A stretch of 64,000 bases of DNA from Asterochloris sp. CNOR1 (taxonomy: Eukaryota > Chlorophyta > Trebouxiophyceae > Trebouxiales > Trebouxiaceae). Below the pieces are notes generated by a model. That model was not told the origin of the DNA, did no database searches, and saw nothing but the letters and a program-made list of their open reading frames with translations. Position 1 is the first letter of the stretch. Every line of letters begins with the position of its first letter. Position numbers and translations under genes: made by a program. This document shows positions 16,113 to 28,600 of this stretch, piece after piece. Location: contig OZ017761.1 of assembly GCA_963969365.1 (NCBI GenBank), forward strand, positions 2,046,001 to 2,110,000. Direction: 5' to 3'.

Positions 16113-18732
16113 ATGGGCAAGAGATGGCTGCCTCTAGAGTCCAACCCAGATGTGCTGAATGATTTTGTGCAGAAAATTGGGTATTCCACCAAAAGCTATG
16201 CTTTCTGCGACGTTTTTGGCCTTGATGAGGTGAGGACCGTGGTATAAGTGCAGCTTCAGATGGCACACGGTTTTTGCCTGTCAGGTGTGCTGCAATGCTG
16301 ACTCCATCTGCAGGAGCTGCTGCAAATGGTGCCCCAGCCAGTGCTTGCCGTCCTGCTTCTCTTCCCCGTGACTGAGGACTCAGAGAAGGTCAAGGAGCAA
16401 GGTACTGCTGCTTTTCACCATCAGTGGCCCGCTGCTATGCTGTGCAGCCTGCTACACATGTGTGCCCTGTTCCAGCACGGTATGCCTGCTGGGTGCTGCT
16501 GGTCAATGCATATGTTCAGGCCATGCTGCCCTGCCTGCTTTCTGGCAAGTTCTTGCCGCCCGGAGCCTGTAACACCATCACTCACTGCTGCCCCAGAGTG
16601 CACCCTGCAGAGGACCAGGATCTCAAGAAGCAGGGCTATAAGCCCTTGGCCTCGCTCTACTTTATGAAGCAGACCATCAGCAATGCCTGCGGGACCATTG
16701 GAGCGCTGCACGCCATCGGCAACACTCTGGACAAAGCCTCCCTGGGTGCGTAGGCGCCAGGCCATGCCCATGCTGTCATTGAACATTCAGGCCTGGTTGC
16801 GCACAGAAGGGAGCCCCTGTCTTACTCAGGTTCGACCCTGCGTGGGCCATGTCCCTTTGGGTAACCCAGGGCTCGATCTACTCTTGGTGCATGGGCACCA
16901 CCCTGGCTCTGGTAGCATCACACTGCAAGCCTCTGACCTCTGGGTCAGAGCTCAACGTGGTCCAGCAGAACACAGAGCCAGACTGCTGCCAGGACTGTCC
17001 CTCCACAGCAGCCCTTGCAGTCCCCAGGGGTGCCGGCCCTGCTAGAGGCAGGTCCTGGATCTGAAAAGGCTTTTGCTGCAGAGGGTGGCCACAGCGGCAG
17101 CTCAATTCTGCCCTACATGGCCACAGGCAGCAGGGTGCAGCTGCTGATTGTCCTGGGTCTGTGCAGTAAGGGGCTTGAAAATGCCTACACAGCATCTGCG
17201 TGTGGGAGTCTTCCTGCTCCCGCAATCGAGCAAATGCTTGCTTCCATGCAAGCGCTCTCAGATGTACCTTTGCACAGCAAACGCATCAGACAGCAGAGCA
17301 GCGTGCCACAGGGGAACAATGTGTGAACAATGCAGTGCACTCAGGATGGCAGTGGCACTGCACTGTCCTGTTCTGCTCAATGGAAGGACACATTGAGGAC
17401 CAATCCCACATGCTGGCTAAGATGCACAGCTCCTGCCTACAGAACAGGGCTCCTTCCTCCAGGGATTCTTCACCGACACAGCAAAGATGGACGCTGACCA
17501 GCGTGGCAGATTTCTCGAAGAGCCGCCACAGGGGGCGCCAGACATTGATGCAGCACATGAGGTCAGTCTGTATGCTTGAAAATGGGTGATAGACAGTTGG
17601 TCAAGGCGGCTGCCAGAGGGTTGTTTGGGGTGCTGGCCGACGTCAATGCACAGTGTGAGGTCAACATCTATGCTCGAGCCTGTGGTTGACAGGGACACTC
17701 CTGTTGGTCAGGCAGGGGCCGCCAAAAGGGGCGCCTGTGACATTGAGGCTGGTTGCACCGGCCAACTGTCAAGCCAGGTCCTGGCAGGACTCTGTCTGCA
17801 GCTGCGGACCATGTCGTATGCAGGGCGGCCCTGCACAAGCCTGTGCCCAGAGGCAGTGGGGGTTTGGAGGTGTCCCCATGCTGTCCCCCATCCTGTCTGC
17901 CCGCATCTGAGATCGCAGCAGCTCACAGCACAGGCTTCATGTATTGCCTTACGCCTGCAGACAGCTGCCTTTGCACGTATTCACTGATGACTCCTGCCCG
18001 GCAGGTTGCCAAAGGCACAGGAGGCCGATTCCTTGCTGGGGCGCAGCTCTTCACCCCATAATCCTTGGACAGTACCTGCCCTGTTGGCCGCAGCACAGAG
18101 GGGATCACAAGGCCCCCTCCCTGCATGAGATGTCTGCCAGGCAGCTATGCATGTCACTCCCAAAGTGCTTGCTGCACAGCACCTTTCTCACGGCAGCCCC
18201 GTCTCAAGGGCAAAGCTCTTGCATTCTGGCAGGCGGCCGCACAGGAGGGTAACACAGCTCCCCCGCCCCTGGAAGAGGTGGTCAACCTTCACTTTGTGGC
18301 CCTGGTACATAGGGACGGCAGACTTTGGGAGCTAGACGGCCGCAAATCCTTCCCCATCGACCACGGACCCACATCGCCTGAGCGGCTTCTGCAGGTCTGC
18401 TGGACATGCCTGTCTCACTTGTTCAAGCTCTGCAAGTGCAGCTCTGCAACATCATGGCTTGCCTGCTGAGCCTTCTGAAAGCGCAGCTCTGGGGTTGGCT
18501 GCATGCTTGGCCAGACTGACAGGGAGCCTTCATGCTCCTCAAAGGACAGCAACTGGAAAGCTCTGTGGTTTACTTGGATGGTCATGCCCCATTCACACAA
18601 AAGGTCGTGTCTAGACCACATGCATATGGCATTTTGCAGGATGCAGCCAAGGTGGCGAGGCAGTTCATGGACCGGAGCAACAGTCTACATTTCAACCTCA
18701 TTGCTCTGGCAGCAAAGACAGAGGAGACCTGA
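16113..18732 (+). CDS. UCH3: Ubiquitin C-terminal hydrolase, UCHL1/UCHL3 (C12) family
   Basis: Six exons close to 237 residues, a normal length for the family: 16113-16229, 16314-16401, 16611-16745, 17443-17561, 18233-18394, 18640-18732. The enzyme removes small adducts from the ubiquitin C-terminus and helps maintain free ubiquitin. Visible motifs: N-terminal [18 protein letters not shown], the active-site block [19 protein letters not shown] (catalytic Cys, with the oxyanion Gln just before), catalytic His in [13 protein letters not shown], and catalytic Asp in [15 protein letters not shown]. All catalytic residues are present. There is no C-terminal extension of the UCH37 type. The gene starts 125 bases from the oppositely oriented U2AF gene, and its stop lies 74 bases from the stop of the convergent translocator gene. 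Confidence 0.96.
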
Positions 18733-18806
18733 CACTGACTTCAGTGCTGTGCCTGGTGAACCAAGTCAATGAGAGTCAACCCATGACGCTTCAAGCTAGA
18801 GTCAGT

Positions 18807-21800
18807 CTACGAGCGTCTCGATTCAGGTGCACTGAGAACGGTCTGCAGATTGCGTTTGCGGGCAGACATCTCATCGTCTTGCAGCTGGTCTGGCAGTATC
18901 ATGGAGGGCAAGGAGTGCATGAGGGTACCAGAGGACGTTCTATCTAACTGAGACTGCGCCTGGTGGCGATGGGGAGCGTGGCTCACAGGCAGCTCAAAGT
19001 CCCCCGGGGGCTGCCTGGACATTGATCTCTGCGCCTGCCAGGGATGGCTGCTTGATTCTAAGTCGTCGTGAGCAGGCACCTCCTCATACTGATGCCGAGG
19101 AGATGATGGCTGAGTCAGACGGGCTGGCTGCATTTTCAGGTGGTTGTACATGGCAAAACCGACCAAGCTGATGCCCCACCCCACGCCCTGGAGGCTCGTG
19201 ACAACCTCCTGCCAGAAGATGATCCCAATCCACACCACCAAGGCATTCTTGACCGTTGCTAGAACCTGCAGAAGGATAGCAAGTCTTGCAATGGTTGCTA
19301 ACCAGGTGGATATGGGTGGCGCCATAGCTGCAGAACCCAGCAACAAGGATCCACAAAGTAGGCAAGTGTTACACTGATGCCTCCAACAGTGCCGCTCTCA
19401 AGGGCTGAGTGCTGCCTCAACAGTGCCAACTACCTCATACCAGACTAGGCTGCAGATCCCAGCAACAACAGCCCACACAGCAGGCCCACCTCCCACCCAA
19501 CAGGAGTGTCCTACGCCGCCTCACCTTCAGGGTCAGGGAAGACGACAGCTGGATGACGGCGTAGGCCAGCGAGTTGACCCCAAAGCCCATCACGGCAGCG
19601 GCGCAGAACTTGGCAGGGTGCTGAGCCACCAGGGTGATGGCGCCCTCCCGCAGCATGGATGGCCACTCCAGGACCAGCACGCCCAGGAATAGCCAGAAGG
19701 CACAGGCTGGGGCAAGGTACATGAGACCCTCGACTGCAGCACAAGGGTTGTCTGACTTGGACAGAGCACAGCCCCTTGCCAAGGCCAGACCGATCACCAC
19801 ACAGCATGGGAGAGACGCCTCATCTGCTTCAGCAGCAGAACTAGAGGTCAGCAGCAGCAGTGAAGTGCAACGCCACCCCCCAGGAAGAGCCAGAAGGCGA
19901 GGGGTGCATGACATCCTCTGCACTGCAGCACGGAAGTGGTCGGCCCAGGAGGATAGAAGCAACCCAGACCAGCTTGAGGAAGCAGGCTGGGTCCAGGCGT
20001 CTGAGGCCCTTGCCTGCAGCACAGTTGCAGTCTGGCATGAAGGCAGAAAGGGGCTGGCACAGGACAGTGCGCAGGCGGAGGGTGCCCCCCCAGGTGCATG
20101 TTACCGTCATCCACATGGCATGCAAGCAGCCTGAGGGGCAGGGTGCCCCTCAGGTGCATGTCGCCCTCATCCACATGGCATGCAAGCAGCCTGAAGGGCA
20201 GGGTGCCCCTCAGGTGCATGTCACCCTCGTTCACATGGCATGCAAGCAGCACTCACAGGACAGCGAGCCAGCACAGCTCCTGTTCAGTCTGTGCACACCA
20301 TTCCCAGGCCAACACAAGCACAGGTGCTGCCACAGCAGGATGCTGCAGTCTGCCCTGATCGGGTGGAGCCTGCACTCCACCAGATGCCTTGGACAACAGT
20401 GGACAACAGCATCTCCCCTGCCCTGCCTTCCAGCTTATGACTCACTAGGGTGAAACTTGTGCTCCACGAGGAGGATCTGGGTCATCACGAGGCGCACAGC
20501 CTCAAAGGTCTCGGATGCCAGCATGCAGGCGATGCCCACAAGGCTCAGGTTGACTTCCCCCAGGCTGGCCAGCGCAGTGCCGAAGGTGACCAGGGCCAAG
20601 GCTGTCACCAGGCGCACTGTCAGGGTCTCCAGCCCGGCCGCAAAGAGGACCAGCATGGTCACAATGGGGGTGAAGGCCTGCAGCCGAGAAGAAAGTTGTG
20701 TGGTGAAACCTGGAGGAAGAAGGCAGGCCTTGCAGGCAGGGGTGCCAGAGTAGAGTGTGGAAGAGGTGTGTGACACTGTGAGGCGACAAAGAGGGTCAGC
20801 ACATAGTTGCAGTGGATAGGGAGGCCTGAAAGACCATGTTGGCGCTTGAAGGGTGCAGAGCAGGGGAGCAGAGCGTGCGAGCCTGGCCAGCAGTGGGTGC
20901 GGCGAACAGCACCTGGAGGTGCAGCAGTGGCCTGCCTGAGACTTTTGGCAACTTGGGACCAATGCAATGACACTTAGGGGCAGCATGGTCATGCTAGCTC
21001 AAGGCCTGGAGCACGGGACGAGCTGTCATCTACAAATGAGAGCCCAGAGAGCTACTGCTGCAGCACATTGTCAACCAGCCTCTGTAAGTCCTGCCGTAAG
21101 CTTGGGCCCTCACTAAGGGGGATGGGGCACAGTCACCTCGTGTGTGTGGCTTTGCCTGTGTGCAGGGTGGCTGCCAGCAATGCGGGCTCAGGGTGCAGAC
21201 GGCAGCAGGGATCTGCTGGTGAGGAGGAGCCCTGCATGTGTTGCCTGGGGTGCCACACTGCTCAGGGTGCACCAGGCTGTGCTTGCAGTGCGTTTGCAGG
21301 CCAGCTGAAGATGCTCCTCATGTGTGCTGCTCACTGCACCACCATTCTGCTGGTGCATTCAAGAAAGGTGGCAGTCCGCCTCACGTCAACACGTGGCATG
21401 TTCAAGTTGTGAGCCCAGGTCAGGCTGAGGTACAGGTAATCAGTTTTCCCAGCTGGAAGCACAGCAAGGTAGCCAGTCCCCCTCACGACACCCATGCTCA
21501 CCTTCAGAATCTGAATGAAGCTCATGGTGAGGTGCAGGTAGACCACATTCCCAAAGTGAAGCGTCAGGGCCATGAACAGCCCAATGGGCAGAATATTTTT
21601 GCAGTAGAAGAGGGGGGTGATGGTGGGGTGGGCCTGGGTCTGCACTAACTTCAGAATCTGCAGCAGACAGAGGACTGTCAGCTGGTGTTGTTGCAGTACA
21701 AGAGGTGCTGCATCACACACAGAGATGGTATCATCTGGCAGCCTCATTGTACACAATGGGCTTGTAGGTACGGCACCTGCAGCAGAAAGGTTTCTGAGAG

Positions 21801-23570
21801 TGTACTCTCAGCACCTGCAGCAGGAGAGGCTAGGCACATACACTCATGAGAACCTGGAGCGGTAACCCGGCTGCCAGGTACCACAGCCTTGAAGCTGCAG
21901 GTGCCAGCAGCTAGTTGTGAGCTGACCCTGCCGCTCTGCAAGGCCGTGAGCTTCACGCATGGTCGGGCTGTCAGCTTCTGACGGTACATGCTGGCGCCAC
22001 AGTTGTGGTCAGCTGAAACTGGCTCCACTGCAGCTCTCGTAGTACGCATCTCAGTGCACAGGGGCACCGCCCAGCTGGCCTGCACGGTCCTGGTCCCGAC
22101 TGCTGGTGAGGCTGTGCTGTAGCATTTCCTGTCGCTCCCAATGCCCAGCAGGGGGACTGCCAACCATTGGCCTGCCAGCTGGCAATATGCCTTGGCAGGT
22201 GCGCCACAGGCTCTCACAGCATCACAGCCCATTGTGCAGACAGTAAAGCCAGCCAGGAAAAGCTGAAGGCCCTGTACTACCATACACGCTGAGCAAGGCT
22301 ACAGAAGCCAACCTGACGTGGCAGACAATGACCCCAGCCAATGATCTGAGGCCATGCCACGTACCTGCATTCCCATGCACATTTGAGCGCATGCAACTGG
22401 CAGCTGCCAGCCCTCAGTAGGCAGCTGTTAGTCCACTGAGAGCGGCTGGATGCCCTTGCCCTCAGCAAAGACACAGTGGTCAGGCTCACCTTGCAGACCA
22501 CAAAGCCAGCCAGCGAGCTGAAGGCCATGCCCAGCCCCGACAGCGCCATTGGGTAGTGGAACCCCACCACGCTCAGCAGCTGCTTGTTCAGCACGATGAG
22601 GGCCGAAGAGACCGCCATCCATAGGACGCTGCAGGCACACATGTATGACTCATGAGGACAGTTGGTAAGCACAACGAGGACTGAACGTGCTGCCGGCGTC
22701 CACAGGACGCTGCAGGCATATCTGTATGCTCCAGTGAGGGGTTGAGCATGTTGCAGGGAGCAGCTGCTTGTTGACAGGCAAATGGGGTCATGAGTCCCAC
22801 CTATGAGACGATGCAGGCAGGCACAGCAAGGGCATTGCTCAGCAAGATGGGTGCTGTAGAGCGGCTGCAGGGAGCCGACAGCAGGGGGATGAGCACAAAC
22901 AATTGCTCAAACAGCAGCTGTGCACAGGATGCTGCAGGCCGAGTGCCAATGTCGGGCTGGCTTCACACAAGCAAGCTTTTAGGCAGCAGCGGGGTGGGGT
23001 GCCATGAGCGCCAGCAGGGCTCAGGCAAGAGTTGGGCACAGGATAGGCTGCAGAGATGCAGTGTGATGTCCCCCGCTGCATATGGAGATGCTCACAGGTG
23101 GGCACTGACAGGGCTCACAGGCTGGCTGCAGCTGCCACGGCTCACCTGCAGGCTGCAGCCTTCAGCACACGCTCCCATTCTGCCCATGTCAAGCTGCACG
23201 CGGGGGGGATGATCAGAGGTGAGTAGGCGACCAGTCAGCTGGCGCTTGTGTACGAAGCATTCCTGAGTGCATGCAGTTAGCTCCTGTCTTGCTGACATTT
23301 AGGCAGCACCTAGCGTCAGCTTCAAACCTGGCAGGGTTTGTGTTCAAGCAAGGCGTCACTCTAGGATGCAGCGAAATGGTGGCCTCGAGTGGCTCTGCTG
23401 CTAGCTCTGTACAGGTCTTGGACAGCAGGGACATCACACATAACTCACCTGTTGGCTCTCACTCTGAAAGATGAAGAAAGGATTCCAATCCATGCCCTGG
23501 GCAGCCCAATGGTCTTCGTGCCGTCCGCATCCACAGCAACATGGCCATCGGCATGGGGACTCCTGCTCAT
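18807..23570 (-). CDS. NST/TPT-family sugar-phosphate or nucleotide-sugar translocator
   Basis: Six exons close to 432 residues: 23449-23570, 22490-22628, 21502-21639, 20446-20677, 19525-19733, 18807-19265. The protein has about ten hydrophobic segments. Recognisable blocks are VLWMAVSSALIVLNKQLL, LTLHFGNVVYLHLTMSFIQI, ILKAFTPIVTMLVLFAAG, ASETFEAVRLVMTQILL, EGLMYLAPACAFWLFLG and LTLKVLATVKNALVVWIGII, which place it in the plant KV/A/G-type translocators related to At3g14410. It should exchange a phosphorylated or nucleotide-linked sugar across a Golgi, ER or plastid membrane; the substrate cannot be told from sequence. A hydrophilic tail of about 110 residues follows the last membrane segment. 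Exon 1 is inferred from phase and the LSSSFRVRANS junction. Introns hold cop­ies of exon starts and a 60-bp tandem repeat. Confidence 0.9.
19865..19935 (-). repeat. Intronic copy of the acceptor and start of translocator exon 5
   Basis: The + strand block at about 19873-19930 (CCCCAGGAAGAGCCAGAAGG, then CATGACATCCTCTGCACTGC) matches the exon 5 start and acceptor at about 19680-19742 (GCCCAGGAATAGCCAGAAGG, then CATGAGACCCTCGACTGC). In gene orientation it sits in the intron just upstream of that exon and preserves the CTGCAG-type acceptor (GCAGTGCAG). Confidence 0.75.
20080..20251 (-). repeat. Exact-period 60-bp tandem repeat, about three units, in a translocator intron
   Basis: Units begin near 20081, 20141 and 20201, each with CAGGTGCATGT and CACATGGCATGCAAGCAGC; divergence is only a few bases per unit. 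The period is exactly 60, and on the minus strand one frame stays open through all units, giving a repeating peptide with LLACHVDEGDMHLRGTLP. It lies inside the intron between exons 4 and 5, so translation is not expected. Confidence 0.85.
22625..22725 (-). repeat. Intronic copy of the acceptor and start of translocator exon 2
   Basis: CATAGGACGCTGCAGGCA at the exon 2 acceptor (around 22621-22638) recurs about 84 bases upstream in gene orientation as CACAGGACGCTGCAGGCA (around 22705-22722). A weaker match (ACAGGATGCTGCAGGC) lies at about 22925. The copy preserves a usable TGCAG acceptor and the first codons of exon 2 in degenerate form. Confidence 0.75.
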
Positions 23571-23868
23571 ATGAGGCTGCTCCCTCTTGGCCAGTTGAGG
23601 CCCTCAGAGAGATGGCCTGGCAGCCATTTGTGGGAAGCTTTGCAGACCTGGTGTTGCTCAGAGCTGCTCCAGCCTGAACTCGCTCAGTGGGGAACACAGC
23701 CCTGTCAAAAACCCCTGAGCTTGTAGGGGGTCTGACCCCTTGAAAAGTGCGAGGCAAACAACGCGTGGATCTGGGACGCTGCTGCAGCCTGCTGCATCCT
23801 GTTTTGGCAGCAGGAAGAGTAACTGCTGAAGTCAGAGAAGGAAAGCAGCCCAATTAGGTCTGCACATT
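23571..23868. promoter_or_regulatory. Divergent promoter region, translocator / GNAT
   Basis: The 298 bases between the two opposed start codons must contain both promoters. No TATA box or clear operator-like repeat is visible. Confidence 0.5.
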
Positions 23869-25344
23869 GTGATGCATCTTGGTGTGAATCTGCCTGTGGT
23901 GGTGCATGGGCAGGGACTCCAGTCAACCAGGGGCAACAACAATGGCCTGAGTTGCAAGGCTCGCTGGGCAAAGAGGCAGGCACAGGCCACCTCAGGGCAG
24001 GCCATGGCAGCAAAGCAGGTCACATTCAGGCAGGGCACTGCCGCAGATGTCAAGGGCATCCAGAAGATGGTGCTAGCAGAGCGGTGAGTGTTGCAGGCTC
24101 GAGCACCACCATGTCTGTGGAACATAGCAGATCATGGCAGGTTGTGTGGCTGTTGATGCAGCATGAACCCCCTTGGGCTGCAGCCTGAGAGATTCACTGT
24201 GGCTGAGCGCCAAGGGGAGGTGCTGGGCTTTGTGCAGCTGCAACCCCAGCTTGGAGGGGACAGCCTGGGATATCTGGAGCTGAGGACTCTGATTGTGGCC
24301 AAAGATCACAGGTAGGCCCCGCTGACCCTAGAAGGCAGATTAACATGCTCATGGTGGCCTCCTTTCAGACACGCAGACGCTGGAGTGCGCAAGACATCAG
24401 ATGGTTGTGCCACCTCCTGAGGAGGCTCTGAGCCTTTCGACATTGCCACTGGCAATCAGGTGACCAACAAGGCTGGAATTCTTGTATTCAAGAAGACAAC
24501 AGCTCTGCTCTTCCCTGAAGGCGTGACATAGGACCCATGTATATCTGAGTAGAATTGTGTTTGAGCTACTGGCCATCTAGGTGCCTGGCATGCATGCTTG
24601 TGTGCCTGCCCCAGCTTGCGGAGATGCACCTCTTCTGGCTCGCAATAAGTGTGACTGCACCCTGGGTGCTGCAGATGCTGGGCACGCCCTAGCCTGGGCT
24701 TTGTATGCTTCAGAGACCATGCCTCGCCCTTTTGTGACCGCTGTCTTACTGCAGGCAGGCCTGCCCCAAATCGCAGCTGCCGGCTGCATTCCAGCAGCAT
24801 GGCAGCGCAGATGCCAGGCGGGCAAGTTCTGGCACTGCTGAAGGCATGGCTGCGCCACTGCGCTGCAGGGGCCAGGGCATTGGGTCACAGCTGCTCCAGC
24901 AGCTGCTCCAAAGACCTGAGGCTCAGCGCTGTGACATTCTGCTCACCACGTTAGCCCGCACTATCCCTTTCTACCAGCCCTGGGGTTTCAGGCAGATACC
25001 CTGGAAGGAATTCCCAAGGTCAGGCCAACAGTTGGGTGTGCACCACAGCTGCAATGGCCAGCTGTTGCGTCTGGGCACCTCATCTGAAGCTTGGTCAACA
25101 TTGCTGTGGGCACCTGCCCTGGCATCTGCAGTTCAGGTGGCTGCTGCCCCTTGAGACGCTCAGCGGAACTGCTGCAAGCTCAGCACTGTAAGTGACGGCT
25201 GCTGTGCAGACTAGTGACAGCTGGGCACGATTGGGGTGCTGCAGGTCGATGCTTTTTGAGGCAGTGGCGGGAACTGTGGTGGCTCAGCTGGCAGTGCAGG
25301 ACAGGCTGGTTGTTTTGAAGCGCAATGCACCAGCGGGAGACTGA
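23869..25344 (+). CDS. Plastid-type GNAT N-acetyltransferase
   Basis: Four exons close to 204 residues: 23869-24083, 24162-24311, 24869-25018, 25245-25344. GNAT enzymes move the acetyl group from acetyl-CoA to an amino group of a protein or small molecule. The acetyl-CoA pyrophosphate loop is visible as RGQGIGSQLLQQLL (R/Q-x-x-G-x-G/A). Before it come VTFRQGTAADVKGIQKMVLA and the beta-4 strand YLELRTLIVAKDHRG; after it TTLARTIPFYQPWGF and the C-terminal RSMLFEAVAGTVVAQLA. The first about 45 residues are rich in basic, Ser, Gln and Gly residues with few acids, like a chloroplast transit peptide. The overall arrangement resembles the plastid GNATs of plants. A shorter product could start at 24004. 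Substrate not predictable. Confidence 0.88.
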
Positions 25345-25610
25345 TGAGAGGCCATATACCTATAGCAAACTTTGACTGCTGTGAAGAGCGCTGAGTGGTG
25401 CCATGATCTGGCTGCAACTGGAAAGCCTGGCTGACAGCATTCTGTGAGGTGCTCTGTTGTCATCCCAGCATGCTGCCCCTCTCATCAGGCGTCAAGTCCA
25501 GTATGCAAATAAAAGTAGGCTCATTGCAATGCAAGATCAAGCGTGGAGACAATGATGAAATCATGAAAGTCTTGATGAATAATCACTGTCTTGTGTCATC
25601 TGTGACTGTG
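25345..25610. other. Convergent 3' intergenic region, GNAT / TTL-like
   Basis: The 266 bases between the two facing stop codons are relatively AT-rich and hold both 3' UTRs. No repeat or further gene is visible. Confidence 0.5.
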
Positions 25611-28600
25611 TCACCTCACCACAATGCCTGAGTGGCCTTCCTCCCGACCCATTGATTTTGACAGCACCTCAATCCAGTGGCCCCTTGAACTCTGTGACTC
25701 GAGAGACTGCTTGTTTGTACATGGGCCCCTCTGAAAGTTCTTTGCACTTGCGTGTCCCTGCAACACAACCACCCCGTCAGCATGCCATTGTGAATGGGAC
25801 ACCTGACTTCCAGTTGCTCACAAACTTGGAAAGTCCAGAAGGTTGGCATGCCATGAAGTCACCTTCAGAGCTGGCATATCATCAGCAACCAGTTGCAGGC
25901 AGCCCTCCACCAGGCTGGCAATCACTGGCTTCAGTCTGGTGCCTGTCTGCTGCAGGTCTGGCTCTGCATTGGCCTGCAGCCAGTGACCAGACATTGCTGA
26001 GGCAATGGACTTGCAGGCTTCTTGCTGCAATGGCCTCAGTGCAAAGCAGCGTTGCCTCATGTGGCAGACGCTGACAGTACTCCACTCCAGAAGCAGCCAC
26101 AGCGGTGACCCTAGATATGCTTTGCAACAGCCACAGCAGCAGCACAGAAGGCCTACAGGCATCCATGGCGACAACAACAGGACTCAACATGAAGAGCCCA
26201 CCTCTAGTAGCCAGACGTGCCAGTTCTCATCCAGCATCAGGTCAAAGCCAAACAGCTCCCAGCAGTTGGGTAAAGTGAAGAACGTCAGCTCATTACTGAC
26301 GGCGTCAAAAGTCTCGCCTGCAGGAGGGACTGAGTTGCCACGCTGCCCCAGCAACAACTGGCAGTATAGCAGCCTCAGCCTTGGGGTCCTTGTGGAGGGT
26401 GCAGCCGTGCAACGCCAGGCCATTTCTGGCTGAGCATGTCCTTCTGACACTGGTCTCAAGGCAAGCCAGCGCAAAGCACGGCACATGCTTCTGGTTCTGT
26501 GAGCCAGGCATGCCTGCCACTCCTGCCCATCAAGTCAAGTCGGCGCACTGCTGAGCAGTGAAGACATGAATTTGCATCAGGCCTGACTCTTTGAGGTCAG
26601 CACATGTCAGGGCAATAGCGCTCACGCAGCCCTCACCGATGAGGGCATTGACGTCCCTGGCCGCCTGACGGCAGCGCTGCCCAGCCTCTGCCAGGGTCAG
26701 GCCCTGCTCCTCAGCAAAGGCTTGGGGCAGCTCAGACAGCAACTGCACCAGGGTCTCCTCTGGTGGCAGCTGGTGTGCAGTATCCACCCCTGCATGACAG
26801 TAGAAGGGCTGCCGCATGGACCAGTTTGACAAAGAGCCACCAGGCTAAAAGTTCAGCAGCTGCCTGAGCCTGCCGTCTTTGCAAAGCAGGAAACCCCTGC
26901 AACTGCTGGCCCTTTGCTACTTCTTGGTCAATTGCACCCATGCAGCTCCCCCTGGGAAGAAATGTTAAGAATCACATGAAACACAGGCAGGGGAGTGCAG
27001 GGTATATGAACCCTCACTGCTTTCTGGGCAGCAGCCCACAGCGGGGATAGACGACAACACCATCATCAGCACACACCTGAGGAGGTATGCATGCCCCCAT
27101 CAGCAGTGAGGCGGCAGGTGTTGGTAAGATGGGCGTCCAGGTCCGACAAGTTGGACAGATTGCGGTCATAGGGCTTGGCTGCAAACAGCGCCAGCACTTC
27201 ACTGAAGACATAGGCCTTTAGGCTGCCCACACACAGGGCGTAGGCTCTCAGGTGGAACTTGCGGTCATGCAGGAGCAGGGGCCGCTCGATGTACCTGTGT
27301 CAGGGGCAGCGAAAATGCCTCAGGCCTAGCGGGTTTACAGAGGGTGCTGTGCAGGAGCAAGGGGTGCTCAAAATACCTGAAGGAGGGGCAGCAGGCTCTA
27401 TGTGAAACGCAACACACTGCAGGGGCCATAGGCTCAAGGGTTGAGAAGCATGTGGCTGTGCAGAAGCACAGAGGGCTTGATGTGCCTGCAACAGAGGTAG
27501 TAGGCAGGCCTCAAACTTGCGCAGCTGCATCATACATGCATTTGCAGGAGCATGAGGAGCTGGGTGTGCTCGCGGTCTGACAGCAGGCAGGAGGTCAGCA
27601 GGGAAGGCACATGTGATTGCATGAGGGCAGCACACAGGTTCATGGAGGGTGCAGCCCTGCAGCAGGAAGTGGTCAAGGTGCCTGCAGCGAAAGCAGTGAC
27701 AAGGCCTGTGGTCTGCATGGGTTGCGTGGTCTGGGCAGCATGTGCAGATGGGTGATGAGCGCCCACACGGTAGCAGTGGACAGGCCTCACAGGTTTGCAC
27801 AGCTTGGCACTTCACCAAAAGCTGCACCCGTGCAGCCGCAGGTGGCAGTGCATGTGGCCACACAGGGCTTTGGAAACCTGTGGCATCTCTGGCATGCAGC
27901 AAAGCGGGAGCTGCAGTTCACCAAAGTCACACTAAGGGTGCTCCACATAGGCAAATGCTCACCGCTGCAGGACCCATTCCAGCAGGTCCTCATTGGCCTG
28001 CAGAGCCGCCTGCAGCTGGCTGACACGGTCAAACAGGAAGATGCCCCTGGCCTGGTTGGTCACGCTGGGCTTGGCAATCCACCTGGCCGAGTTGTCAGGC
28101 ATATCACGCACCTGCAGCCAGGCAGATCACCTTGGCAAGAGAGAAGAAACAGCACAAACAGGAGCGTCTGTCGCCGTTCTTCCATCAGACACGTACCATA
28201 TCTGCCGCCAGGCAGGGACACACTGTCCGCAGATACATTGAGGCACCCACCGGAGCATGGGCCTGTTTCTCCAACTCAGCGAGCTAAGGGGCGAGCAGGT
28301 ACAACTTGTCCCAACAGTCATGCAGGGGCTTGCTCAAGAGGTTGCCAGCAGCCCAAGGGATGCTTAGGCAAGAATGCTGGAGCTGAGCACGCATTGTACT
28401 GAAATGGGGCTGAGGCCCTTCACCTTCAACCTGCTGACCGCACCTCAAGCATGTCAGCTGAGCAGCATCAGCCACATGCATTTACGGTCCTATTGACTTC
28501 AGAGAACCTGCAGTGAGCTCACCTCAGGGACATCGCAGAGAGCCTCTTCGATGTAGTCTATGTCGTCCAGCTCGAAAATGAATGTTTCTGGGACGCCTGC

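Noticed and set aside
27617-28402. 261-codon plus-strand frame
   Set aside because: It lies opposite a TTL exon with clear ATP-grasp motifs and contains the repeat ladder. No independent support.
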